Shown here: positions 54,830 to 64,000 of the stretch, piece by piece
Numbering within the stretch: position 1 is the first letter of the stretch
How the letters are laid out: each line of letters begins with the position of its first letter
Source of the DNA: Pyrenochaeta sp. MPI-SDFR-AT-0127
Lineage: Eukaryota > Ascomycota > Dothideomycetes > Pleosporales > Cucurbitariaceae
DNA: 64,000 nt
NCBI GenBank assembly: GCA_020747015.1
Contig: JAGTJM010000012.1
Location: forward strand, 248,001 to 312,000
Direction: 5' to 3'
Made by a program: the position numbers and the translations under genes
The notes under the pieces: generated by a model
What the model was told of the DNA's origin: nothing
The model's input: the letters and a program-made list of their open reading frames with translations, nothing else
Databases searched by the model: none

Positions 54830-56464
54830 TTAGAATGCGATTCCACTTCTCCACCATCTATCGCCCTGATGCCATCGCACGACTTGGCCACTCCAACACC
54901 ACCACCCATCCCTCCTATCAGCGCCAAATCCTAGTCCCCGGAATAACGAGACAGGAACCGGCTCAAATAGCCACACGCCTCCCGTTGCGAAATCGTTGCA
55001 TAGTAGGTGCGCTGTATAGTAAAACCACACGTGGACATACACAAATGTCAAAATTCGCATGGCCCACTTTGGAGTATGGCGCGGGATGCTTGTAGAGCGG
55101 AGTGCTTGTGTCATGACCACTTCGGCGAAGATGCCCATAGCTTGCAGAAGAAAGAATGCCATTGGGCCTCTCAGTGGGCGTGTATCTCCTGCACATGTAT
55201 AACTTCCACAAGCATGCAGAACACCGCTGAGTCCAAAGGCGACTCCAAGTTGCAACAGCTTCGCTGCCTGGCCCTTTTGCTCCATTCCCAGCAACTCGAT
55301 GAGCTTTCTGCTGGGCTGTTCGAATGCAAAGCGGAATGTCTGATGCCACCAACTGCCCCACCAGCCTGTCAGTCCTCTGTCCAGCACCACAGAGTATGAT
55401 GCCCATGTCTCTGGGTACATCCACGGCTCTGCTCGTGCACCGAGACGCTTGGAACCAAGGAGGCCAGAAAAGACAAGCGGTGCGAGGGAAAAGATGGTCT
55501 GAAGAGCGTACTTTATGGAGAGCATGGAGAGTATCATTCGATAAATGTGTGTCAGAGCTGGACTGGAAGCTATAAGGGAGGGGAGGTAGGAGGGTGGTGC
55601 GCGGTCCATGACGCCCCAGAAATACGGGTCCCACATCAGCGCCGTTTTCAGCCCATCCAGCATGAGATAGCCTATGACAAGAGCCTTGGAGTTCTCTCTT
55701 AGAAGTTCTTCTCTCGAATCATACGTCTTCACTTGGCCTGCATGAATCTTGAATGAGTGCTTGGGCACAATGTCTCCAGAGTGTCGATGCAGTTGCTCTT
55801 GCACCCATTTCGGCGGCGGAGGAAGTGCCGATGTCCGCCAGTTCCAGCCTGCGCCCCGAAAGTTGCAGAAAATGTCGCATACCCAATCTAGGCGCTCGAT
55901 GAAGGGTGAGAGAGGGTAGGGTTGCCATGCGAATTCGCCGTGGCGATCGCGAGGCCCGGCGTCGCCATTGGAGATCTCGCTAGGTGTTGAATAGGTTCGA
56001 CCCATCTTGTCTTCATGCTCGTATTTAATATCCTCGTTGGATTCAACCTTTAGTTTCAGGGGTCTGTTCCTCGAACTACCTAATGCTCCTTCTGTCCGCT
56101 CGATTCTCATAAAGTCCGTTTGTGCATCATTGCACACCAGAATCGCACATACCCATACCACACTCCAAGCGCTAATCAGGCCTATCCCCAGTGCGGGTGC
56201 CATACCCCTGGCTCTTGTGTATATTATACTATATGCTGCGAAGCCAGCAATCCAAGCACATGCTGGATATCGGCATTTTCTCAACCATGGCCTGTTGTGG
56301 TGGGGAATAAGGAGGTATATGATAATCAAAAGAGCTCCAAACGTTCCCCATGGATATAGAAAAGGTTCATAGTCGCCGGATGCGATCTGTTCGTCGTATT
56401 TGGCATAATAGTGCTCTATCAGGTCGTGATGAGACCGCGGCCAGGGATCTGGAGTTTTGAACAT
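54830..56464 (-). CDS. Wax synthase-domain membrane O-acyltransferase
   Basis: A single exon of 544 aa with ATG at 56464. It has repeated hydrophobic helices from about 40 to 125 and 270 to 520. The wax-synthase/MBOAT-like hallmarks are RGAGWNWR at about 205-212, the segment WWGSWWHQTFRFAFEQP near 370, and GLSGVLHACGSY with the conserved His near 415. Relatives in fungi (for example TRI7-type enzymes) transfer acetyl or acyl groups to hydroxyls of secondary metabolites or lipids. No secondary-metabolite genes lie next to it, and its convergent neighbour is ERG3, so a lipid or sterol acceptor is thinkable but not shown. A polar cytosolic loop (about 125-195) separates the two membrane parts. 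Confidence 0.83.
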   Translation of the reverse strand: MFKTPDPWPRSHHDLIEHYYAKYDEQIASGDYEPFLYPWGTFGALLIIIYLLIPHHNRPWLRKCRYPACAWIAGFAAYSIIYTRARGMAPALGIGLISAWSVVWVCAILVCNDAQTDFMRIERTEGALGSSRNRPLKLKVESNEDIKYEHEDKMGRTYSTPSEISNGDAGPRDRHGEFAWQPYPLSPFIERLDWVCDIFCNFRGAGWNWRTSALPPPPKWVQEQLHRHSGDIVPKHSFKIHAGQVKTYDSREELLRENSKALVIGYLMLDGLKTALMWDPYFWGVMDRAPPSYLPSLIASSPALTHIYRMILSMLSIKYALQTIFSLAPLVFSGLLGSKRLGARAEPWMYPETWASYSVVLDRGLTGWWGSWWHQTFRFAFEQPSRKLIELLGMEQKGQAAKLLQLGVAFGLSGVLHACGSYTCAGDTRPLRGPMAFFLLQAMGIFAEVVMTQALRSTSIPRHTPKWAMRILTFVYVHVWFYYTAHLLCNDFATGGVWLFEPVPVSLFRGLGFGADRRDGWWCWSGQVVRWHQGDRWWRSGIAF

Positions 56465-56781
56465 TTCCGAAAAAAAAGAAGAAAAGAAAGCAGAACTCCC
56501 AGTTCACCGACTATGAGGAAGAGAAGAACATCAAGCACTTTACTCACAAACAAGCTCTATCGTGGCGTGGCTGATATGTAGTAGTTAAAGATGACGCACT
56601 GGATCCTGCATCGCTAAAAGTCGGCACTAGACAGGAAGGGTAAGGCTGCTGGACTTCTGATGTGCAACACCAAACCTCCACAATCACGGTATCTCCATAC
56701 AAGAGCTAATAGTTCGAAAGAGTCGCACACGCCGTCTCAACTTTTGCCCCCACATATCCTGAGCTTTGAGGAGTCGTCAAA
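56465..56781. promoter_or_regulatory. Bidirectional promoter, wax synthase-like / DRG1
   Basis: 317 bp between divergent start codons, with an A-rich stretch just upstream of the minus-strand ATG. Shared promoter inferred from geometry. Confidence 0.45.
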
Positions 56782-58345
56782 ATGGTCAACATCACAGAGA
56801 AGATCAAAGAGTGGGGCAGGCTTGAAGATTTGATATGGCAAGCGCTAACGCCCCGCCAGGATTGAGGATGAGATGCGCAGGACGCAGAGTGAGTGCGATT
56901 GAGAGATTAGATGATTGCAAGAGCTAACAAAGGATAGAGAATAAGGCTACAGGTACGACAAGCTAAATGGATCTGGATACATCGGGCTTTGCAAGTCGTT
57001 TAATCGTCACGTGCTAATATGCGATTGCAGAGTATCATCTTGGTCTGCTCAAAGGGTACTACATATGGCTTGGTCTGCTCGTAGAACACTACGCTGAAAC
57101 GCTCATAGCAAACTCGCGCGTCTTCGCGCTCAACTTCTAGAGCCTGCCCCAGGCGCAGGTGGTGGCGGCGGGTCAGGATTTGATGTGAGCAAATCTGGCG
57201 ATGCCCGGATAGCTCTCGTGGGCTTCCCCTCTGTCGGAAAATCTACCTTCCTTTCACGCGTTACCAAGACGAAGTCAGAGGCTGCTTCCTACGCCTTCAC
57301 AACACTGACGGCCATCCCCGGTGTGCTGGAGTATGGCGGTGCGGAAATCCAGGTCCTCGATCTACCAGGTATTATTGAGGGCGCAGCCGAGGGCAAAGGA
57401 AGAGGACGGCAAGTCATCTCAGCAGCGAAAACGAGTGATTTGATTTGCATGATCTTGGATGCGACCAAAAAGGCGGAGCAGAGGAGGTTGCTCGAAGCAG
57501 AATTGGAGGCTGTGGGCATCAGGTTGAATAGAGAGCCACCGTACGTTTGATCATCTCTGCTCATAGACTCTACAGACTTGGGTGGACTGACGATCGATCT
57601 AGCAACATTTACCTCAAGCCCAAGAAGGCGGGCGGTATGAAGATCAACTTTCAAGTGCCACCAAAGCACCTTGACGAGAAGATGGTCTACAATATTCTGA
57701 AAGACTACAAGATGCTGAATTGCGAAGTCTTGGTTCGAGACGAGAATGCAACAGTTGACGACTGTGAGTTGTACTTCCACTTTCACTTCTACATCTCTCG
57801 GCCACATGACTTTGAAGCATGCTGATATGCGCAACCACCAGTCATCGATACAATCATGAAAGACCACCGAAAATACATCAAATGCCTCTACGTCTACAAC
57901 AAAATCGACAGCATCGGGCTACCCCATTTGGACGAGCTAGCTCGCGAACCACACACAGTCGTCATGTCCTGCGAGTTGGACCTCGGGATTCAAGACGTGG
58001 TAGACCGGTGCTGGGAGGAACTCCGCCTGATTAGGATTTACACGTGAGTTGAGGGCTTTTTTTTTTGTCCCCTTTATTCTCTACAGTCTTCTCTTTACCA
58101 TGCTCCGTTGCGATACTGACAAAGTTCGCAGCAAGAGGAAAGGTATCGATCCGGACTTTAGCGAAGCGCTGATTGTGCGCCATGGAAGTACCATCGAGGA
58201 TGTGTGTGACCAGGTTCATCGCACGCTCAAGGAAACGTTCAAGTATGCAATGGTCTGGGGTGCGAGTGCGAGGCATGTACCGCAGAGAGTTGGACTGGGG
58301 CATGCAGTGAGTGACGAGGATGTGGTTAGTATTGTTGCAAAGTGA
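56782..58345 (+). CDS. RBG1: Developmentally regulated GTP-binding protein 1 (DRG1/Rbg1)
   Basis: Eight exons: 56782-56810, 56860-56888, 56938-56952, 57031-57055, 57109-57540, 57603-57763, 57842-58043, 58132-58345; 368 aa, the same size as human DRG1. The first four exons (29, 29, 15 and 25 nt) rebuild the helix-turn-helix start EIEDEMRRTQKNKATEYHLGL. The OBG-type GTPase motifs follow: G1 GFPSVGKST, G2/switch FTTLTAIPG, G3 DLPGIIEGA, then G4 NKID, and a TGS domain at the end (IYTKRKGIDPDF to EFKYAMVWGAS, as ETFKYAMVWG here). Rbg1 with Tma46/DFRP1 associates with translating ribosomes and helps stalled ribosomes. Intron 1 has an unusual GTGGGG donor, supported by the conserved product and a CTAAC branch site. 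Confidence 0.95.
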
Positions 58346-59263
58346 GGTACATGATGTCGAGGTAAAATGAAAAGCATACAAAGAAGGTCGTGTGTGTTGT
58401 GTTGGCTAGAATGCATGTGATTCAGACAGGTTATTTATCGAGAGAACTCATGTACAGGGAGAGACGACTGCTACAGGCAACAGCATAGGTACATATGTCC
58501 TATTTTCCATTCTAGCCCACCCTTCTACACAGGGCTGCAACTCGCCCTGCGCATCGTCAAAGTGCTCCTTTGCCAAGGAATACAAAAATGTCGACAGTGA
58601 TCCACTCCTCCGCTTTCTACTTATAGCAGTGTTCTAGAAGGCACTGGATCCTTGCAATACGGTGAATGCCGGGTTTGAAACGAGGCGGCGCGACAGGCAA
58701 TGCCGATCAAATCATGCTGTGCCTACCTGAATCTGTCATCTTACGTGGAGCAGGGTCCCTAGTCGACCCTCGGCGTCATCGTGGAAATGAACGTGGATAT
58801 GCGCCTCGACGATGAGGTCGAATTTGAGTCAGGAAAAAAAAAAAGGAAATAGCGATCAAACACCCCCCATTAGACATGGAATAAATGCGCAGCAGACAAA
58901 CGATTATGGTAGTGGTTTCAATATATATTATTCCAAAATAGCTTCTGTTGATTGGATTTGCGCGTCGCTATAAAAAGCAGTGCAGTTGGGTATCGAAACG
59001 AAGAAGGAAAAGGAAGAAAATAAACAACCATTATGCTCTGCTTTGCAGCAAGTGTGTAATCTAGTCGTGACGCCCATGATAAAAACAATAAAATGACACT
59101 AAACACCACGTCCACGATATGCAGGTGGATGATGGGAGGGCAGCAAAGCAAGTGTTTGAGACGAGGACTCCCGAAACCGCGACAACACTCTGCTGACAAA
59201 ACTATGGTCACCAGCTGCTGTAGCTCCTCATACAGCAGTGTTTTCAGACCTGTTGATACGCCG
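58346..59263. other. Convergent intergenic, DRG1 / Erf4-like
   Basis: About 920 bp without a supported gene, containing an A11 run at 58834-58844. Probably two 3' UTRs. Confidence 0.45.
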
Positions 59264-60747
59264 CTATGAGAGCGCCTGGACGAGGGGCGGTTGCGAGTTG
59301 ATTTGAAGTGTCGGTGTGATAGAATAAGGCAGATGCTCATTCTGGTGCTGCTGCGATGCATTGGCTGAGACGGCGTCTTCTTGCGTATCGGGCCGCGAGC
59401 CAGTATCTGGTCCAAGATGTGGATCTGGTATTTGGATATCAAGCTGGCTATATCAGTATTTGCTTCGCGGGGCTTTCCAAAAGGGCCAGTACATACCGTC
59501 AAATAGCCCGTCCGTCGCAAAGGAATGATCTTGACGGATTCCTTTGCACCGACATCCTGGTTCCAGTCTTCTATCCAGCGCTCAAGCTCTGCCAGTTTTC
59601 GCTTGACACCCGTCAGGCCAGCGTCGTCCCACAACCAAAAAGTGGCAACGCCCATGACAGCGTCCAGACAGGCTCGCCAAGTGAAAGGGTCGAATGCATC
59701 CGTCAGTGTATCGTTGATTTTCTTGATGAGTAACCTGAAGTCATCTTCACTGACCAATGATTCGAGGACTTCCGGGTAGATGTTTGCAAATGTCGGTGCC
59801 AGATCGCCCTTGATCATCCAGTCCCGCTTGATGCGAATGATGCGGGTGGTGTCGTACAGGCTTGAGCTGAGTGGTACATGGGGGTTCGGATGTGGAAAGC
59901 ACGGGTGTGAAGGCCCCCAGGGGAATTCGGACGCGGCATCGTCGTCGTCGCCTTGGGCAGAAGCGCCGGAACGAGAGCCGATTGAGGTGCGTTGGGAGCC
60001 TGGTAGCGAGACACGGGACAGCTCCGAAGTTTGAGGCTTCACGGCGGCCTCGATGTCCTTGTCGGGGTGCGGGAGCGCCTCTGGTTGAGGAGCCATGGCA
60101 GAGGGCCCTGGAGTGGGGGGCTGCGAGTTGGTGTGCAGGCTCCGTCGGTCACGCGGAAGGGCGATGCTCGTTCGACCGCTGTCGTTGGCCGTGGAACGTT
60201 CGACAGCAAGGGACGAGGGCGCGGGGCTCTGGTGGCTCTGGCGACGCTGGGGGAGGGTCAGGAGGGGATATTCGTCGCGGGGGCCGTCATGCGGTGCCTG
60301 GATAGGAAGATTGGGGTAGTCGTCGCGGGGCGCTGACGGCGGCGGCGGCGGGACGTGGACGGCGAGGGTGCGTGGGGACGAGTTGACGGGGTTCCAGAGA
60401 CGCGAGGCGGGCAGGCGCGGCGGGCCCTGGTACAGCGAGCGGAGATTGAGGCTGAAGATGCGGTTGGTGAGCGACCAGCGGGCAGGCACTGGCGACGGAG
60501 GCGACGGCGCAGACGCAGACGCAGCGGAGGGCGGGCGTGGAGGCGCCGTGTTGACTGGAATGTTGGCGAGGGAGAGCGTCTGCGGCCAGAGGAGTAGTTC
60601 CCGGGCACGTGCATCAGCAACGGTGGCAGGACGGCAGCAACGGCGACAGCAAGATGTCGATGATGTAGTCCAAAACAAAAAAAGGAACAGAGCGTGCAAA
60701 GGAGTCGAGTTGAGAGAGAGGCCGGGCCTTGCAGTCAGAAGAGGCAA
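59264..60747 (-). CDS. Golgin A7/Erf4-domain protein (Ras palmitoylation cofactor)
   Basis: The last two exons are secure: a long exon ending at 59497 and a final exon 59264-59443, joined over a 53-nt intron so that RRTGYLT continues into LDIQIPDPHLG, the usual ERF4 ending. The ERF4 domain covers about 120-230 residues before the end: FPWGPSHPCFPHPNPHVPLS, IRIKRDWMIKGDLAPTF, then VSEDDFRLLIKKINDTL. Erf4 partners the DHHC acyltransferase Erf2 at ER/Golgi to palmitoylate Ras. The frame is open from 60755 but contains no ATG until 60096 (259-aa product). The upstream part (SLANIPVN, DEYPLLTLPQ) reads as genuine protein, so an upstream exon with the start codon is likely; it was not located. The 60747 boundary is only the limit of the open frame. 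Confidence 0.75.
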
Positions 60748-61798
60748 AGAGAGTCAAGCGTGTCAAGAGTCTAAAGACAGTCCTGGGTCCCGGACGGTGC
60801 GCGTTTGGTGCTTTTCCCTCGGATGTCTCACACGTCTGGCAGCGGCGCCATCTAAAAGTGCTTGCTTGTCCCAAGGTCAGGCTCGGGTGCTTGCGCTGGG
60901 TTATTGCTTCTTCTTGTACGGCGACTTGGGGGTGGGCACGTTTGGCAATAGGAATAAAAAAGGCCCTGCCCGCCCTGTTCCGTGGCTCGTGTGCGCAAAA
61001 GTGTGTCCGGGCAGCATTGGCTCTAGCCCTGTCCTCGAGCGACACCCCTGCAGGCCTGCCCGCCCGCAAGAGAGAGAGAGAGAGAGAGAATGCGGCCATC
61101 GTCATCAATCGACTCTGAGCAAATGGCTGATCAAACTACTCGACTTGTCAAAGGCACCCTCTTGCTCCAATGCGCGCCACATCCACCATAAGCGGACCCG
61201 GTCCCGCGTTGCTGGGATTCCCTCTGCATAGCAGTCCAGCAATCTTCACCCGCTCCACCCGGGGCCCCCCCTCCCCTCACCGAGATCCAATCTGGGCCGC
61301 CTTCCTTATGCCTCTATGCCCCTTTTCTGGCGTTGCTTCCGGGCATGACAGCGGAGACAAGTTCCGAGCCCTCCGTTTCAATGTGCCACATCCAACCCAA
61401 TCGGTGCACCCTCCCCACCCCCCCAGAAAAACCTGCATATCCTTGGTCCCATGCCATTGATCCCTGGATCCCTCACTTTAACGTGCCGAGGCTTCATAGC
61501 ACTGCAAATTATGCACCATAGTACTACTGTAGACCCTACTTTGATTACTACTGTGACTAGCTGATGCACACCATCTCCCCAAACGAGCTTCATAGGGCTA
61601 CACGACGGAGCTACATGGTACATAGACCCTTCCCACAGCAAAGACTTGGCACAAACTAGGAGAACGACAACTTTGGCATAACCCTGCAAGTGATCAAGTC
61701 CATTCAACCAAAACCCTTCCTGTCCATCCATCTCGGTGGATATAGTAGCCACGTGGCTGTCATAAAATCTAAAATAATAGCATACACTGTGCTTTTGC
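60748..61798. other. Intergenic, promoter of Erf4-like gene and 3' side of next gene
   Basis: About 1 kb with C/T- and GA-rich stretches. May contain the missing first exon of the Erf4-like gene. ORFs on both strands lack motifs. Confidence 0.45.
61069..61088 (+). repeat. (AG)n microsatellite
   Basis: A run of ten AG units upstream of the Erf4-like gene. Confidence 0.9.
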
Positions 61799-64000
61799 TC
61801 ATGCCCGGTTGTTGGCATTGGCCTGCATTCTCCGCATGGCCTCACGATGCGCATCCAGCATCTGTCCACTTCGCATCATACTGTCGATTTGCGACGTCCG
61901 TTGCTGCTGCATCATCTCCCGCTGCTGCTTCTCCACCTCCTTCTGCCGCCTCTCGTTCATCAACGCTACGCGCTGCTGTTCCGCTACGTACGCTGCCGTC
62001 TGCGGAGGCGTCACGTCTCGCATAGTGTCTCTCCAACCGGCATACAGTTCCTCGCGCTTCTGATCAGACTGCGAGCTGCTTGTTCGCTTGGGTTGGTGCG
62101 AGTCAAACCCTACCGGTGCCCCTTTGATAGCCCATCCCTTGTTCTGCCACTTCTGGCTTGTCGACGGTGGCGCCTTCCGTTGCGAGTTTGACAAGGTCTG
62201 ATTCTGGAGAGACGGTGACAGTGTTTGATGCTGAAGCAATTGCCGTCGTTGTGCCAACGTCATGTTTTCTTGCTCGCCTTGTTCCGCCAGTAGATTCGCC
62301 GACGACGAGTGAGGCGTCAGTGACTGCGACGATATGCGGTTCTTCATCAAATTCTCACGCTGCCCCATCAGTGTGTTACTTGGAAGGGGTGAAAGAGCAT
62401 CCAGTCGAGTTCCCGAGTTCGTTCGCGAAAGCACCCCCGGGGACATGACAGCAGGCGACCGCGTCAACGATCGTTGGTCCACCAACGACTCCTGGGAAAA
62501 AGTCGAAGCCGTTCTATGAAGAGCGACACTACTGTTTCTGTTTGGCCTACTCTCTACTGAAGCCCTTCTTGAGTTTCTTTTACTTCCCATGAGCGGCGAC
62601 GCTATCTCATCGCTCACAGGCACAGCTACTTCTTCTCGGCCTTCGTCCATCATCACTCCTGGTGAGGCTGGTACCCGCAGATCCTCTAGTTCAGGCTTTT
62701 CTGCAGCCTCCAAGTGCTTCGCCCACTCATTCGTGCGATAGGACAAGGCCACCTTTGAGAGCCTTTGTGTCAGTAGCCCATCCTGTAGGCTGCCAACGTG
62801 CGACTCCGCATGCTCCGTTTGTGAGGCTTGGGATAGCGCATCTGACTTTGTCGATTTTGATTGCTGGCCTTCACTACTTCCCTTGGCGCTAGAAACAAGT
62901 GTGTCGGCGCGTACCCGAGAATCGCGCACAGATGAACGTTTCTTCCGCGAATCGTTAGGCTTTGGGTCGGTACTGGTCGTGAGAGAGAGTCGGACCGTTG
63001 GTCGTGGAGGTGCGGAGTCTTTGCCAGGTGTATCAGTCTGCATGTCCTGTGATTCATTCTTACCGGACGTATCAGGGGCGTGTGGCTGGTCGTTGATTAT
63101 TGACACCGGACCATCTGCTGTTTCTACCAAATGATCACTCTCAGTCTGTACTCTTGCGCTGCTGCTCGTCAACGAGTTATCGGGAGCCCCAGTCTCCGAG
63201 TCCTTTCCTGAAACATGAGGTGCTTCCGGTAGAGCATCTTGTTCGGTGCCAATGGGGGAATGAGGAGGAGATAGCTGGCGTAGCGAAAGATTATCATCAT
63301 CGTCATCAAGAGTCGCCGCAACCGATGATGCTCGGTCGTCCTCAATGTGTGGCACATTGATCAAAGCTTCTTGAGATTCGGATATGTTGCGTGAAATACG
63401 TTGTCTCATGGCTGACATATCAGATATGCGCTTCGAGAAAGGTCTACGATCAGAGTCGGCTTCATGATCAGTTTCAGGTACCGCGGACACAGACGCATTG
63501 TCCTCTTCACTCTTTGCATCCTCCTCTTTCGGGATTGTGAACGGCAGGGGCACAACGGCGGGAGGTGGCGGTGGAGCGGATGGACGAAGACTTGTCCTCT
63601 TTACGTTGGACAATGCAATGTCTGAAGGCGTAGTTTCCGGAGCGTTTGGCAGGGCTTTGCCGCTAGAGACTGATGCTGTGGCAGGCTCAATCTGCTTGGA
63701 GGATATCGCATTCCCCTGAGCGTCAATCTGCTGAATATCATCATCTTGAAGTACGCTGACAGTGACTGTCGTGCCAGCAGGCGTATCGCTGTGCGGTGAA
63801 TGTACAACACCACCCTTGGACATGTTGACCATTTCTAAACCATCGGGGCCGTACACCTCTTTCTCTCGAATGCTCGTCGAACCTTTGGGCCCTGTGATGG
63901 AAGACCTGACGCTAGATTCTTGCACACTTCTACCGCCATAAGCGGCCTCCCACTGTGCACGTTCCTTCTGGAAGTTGTCCTCGATTTTACGGCCAAGCGC
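61799..64000 (-). CDS. Large low-complexity protein, 5' part outside the window
   Basis: The frame stops at 61799 and is open to the right edge, so the N-terminus is missing; 733 residues are visible. I do not recognise the family. The visible part is mostly disordered: acidic and Ser/Thr-rich, with a short polyproline (RPSAPPPPPAVVPL), a run of five Asp, and many basic-Ser/Thr sites suited to kinases. The C-terminal 120 residues are more ordered and look conserved: KWQNKGWAIKGAPVGFD, then ELYAGWRDTMRDVTPPQTAA and a long charged helix rich in Gln, Arg and Met (RVALMNERRQKEVEKQQREM) that may form a coiled coil. The first visible residues (LGRKIEDNFQKERAQWEAAY) also look helical. It could be the cytoplasmic tail of a larger membrane protein; that is a guess. 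Confidence 0.8.
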   Translation of the reverse strand, partial: ALGRKIEDNFQKERAQWEAAYGGRSVQESSVRSSITGPKGSTSIREKEVYGPDGLEMVNMSKGGVVHSPHSDTPAGTTVTVSVLQDDDIQQIDAQGNAISSKQIEPATASVSSGKALPNAPETTPSDIALSNVKRTSLRPSAPPPPPAVVPLPFTIPKEEDAKSEEDNASVSAVPETDHEADSDRRPFSKRISDMSAMRQRISRNISESQEALINVPHIEDDRASSVAATLDDDDDNLSLRQLSPPHSPIGTEQDALPEAPHVSGKDSETGAPDNSLTSSSARVQTESDHLVETADGPVSIINDQPHAPDTSGKNESQDMQTDTPGKDSAPPRPTVRLSLTTSTDPKPNDSRKKRSSVRDSRVRADTLVSSAKGSSEGQQSKSTKSDALSQASQTEHAESHVGSLQDGLLTQRLSKVALSYRTNEWAKHLEAAEKPELEDLRVPASPGVMMDEGREEVAVPVSDEIASPLMGSKRNSRRASVESRPNRNSSVALHRTASTFSQESLVDQRSLTRSPAVMSPGVLSRTNSGTRLDALSPLPSNTLMGQRENLMKNRISSQSLTPHSSSANLLAEQGEQENMTLAQRRQLLQHQTLSPSLQNQTLSNSQRKAPPSTSQKWQNKGWAIKGAPVGFDSHQPKRTSSSQSDQKREELYAGWRDTMRDVTPPQTAAYVAEQQRVALMNERRQKEVEKQQREMMQQQRTSQIDSMMRSGQMLDAHREAMRRMQANANNRA

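Noticed and set aside
60368..61231. 287-codon plus ORF
   Set aside because: GC-rich antisense shadow of the Erf4-like gene and its promoter.

Overview
The window is nuclear DNA of a filamentous ascomycete (Pezizomycotina; a Dothideomycete is my best guess, but the sequence does not prove the class). The signs are short GT..AG introns of about 45-90 nt with CTAAC-like branch sites, a HET-domain gene, a RcoA/Tup1 corepressor, a CCG-9-type trehalose synthase, a Siz/PIAS SUMO ligase and an Azf1-like zinc-finger gene. No bacterial operons, tRNA or rRNA genes, CRISPR arrays or intact transposons were recognised.

Layout. 1-7 kb: a secreted GMC oxidoreductase, an intronless HET-domain gene and a lipid-droplet hydrolase-like gene. 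7-16 kb: housekeeping genes, namely an OCRL-type inositol 5-phosphatase divergent from DCP1, a stand-alone GARS (purine synthesis), and RNase III divergent from mitochondrial ribosomal protein S33. 16-25 kb: a hotdog thioesterase, an MFSD10-like transporter, a FAT1-type acyl-CoA synthetase, an acyl-protein-thioesterase-like protein whose nucleophile Ser is Asn, and a nine-exon DAL5-type transporter with a 14-nt exon. 25-29 kb: a DUF2423 protein divergent from the SUMO ligase. 29-36 kb: trehalose synthase divergent from RcoA/Tup1 across 1.6 kb.

36-53 kb is dominated by non-coding sequence: about 10.2 kb before and 5.5 kb after the single Azf1-like gene, with G-runs, a G-quadruplex-type tract and no recognisable protein. 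53-64 kb is gene-dense again: ERG3 (C-5 sterol desaturase), a wax-synthase-domain acyltransferase, DRG1/Rbg1 with a 15-nt exon, an Erf4/GOLGA7-domain protein, and a large low-complexity protein cut by the right edge.

Genes were rebuilt by joining reading frames at splice sites that restore family motifs; exon joins are given in each entry. Several neighbours act on lipids (lipid-droplet hydrolase, two thioesterase-type proteins, FAT1, ERG3, wax synthase-like), but they are dispersed and nothing indicates a biosynthetic cluster. The most useful observations are gene-structure oddities (micro-exons, a GC-AG intron, a splice-dependent DUF2423 protein), a probable pseudo-hydrolase, GARS without its usual fungal AIRS partner, and the gene-empty flanks of the Azf1-like gene.
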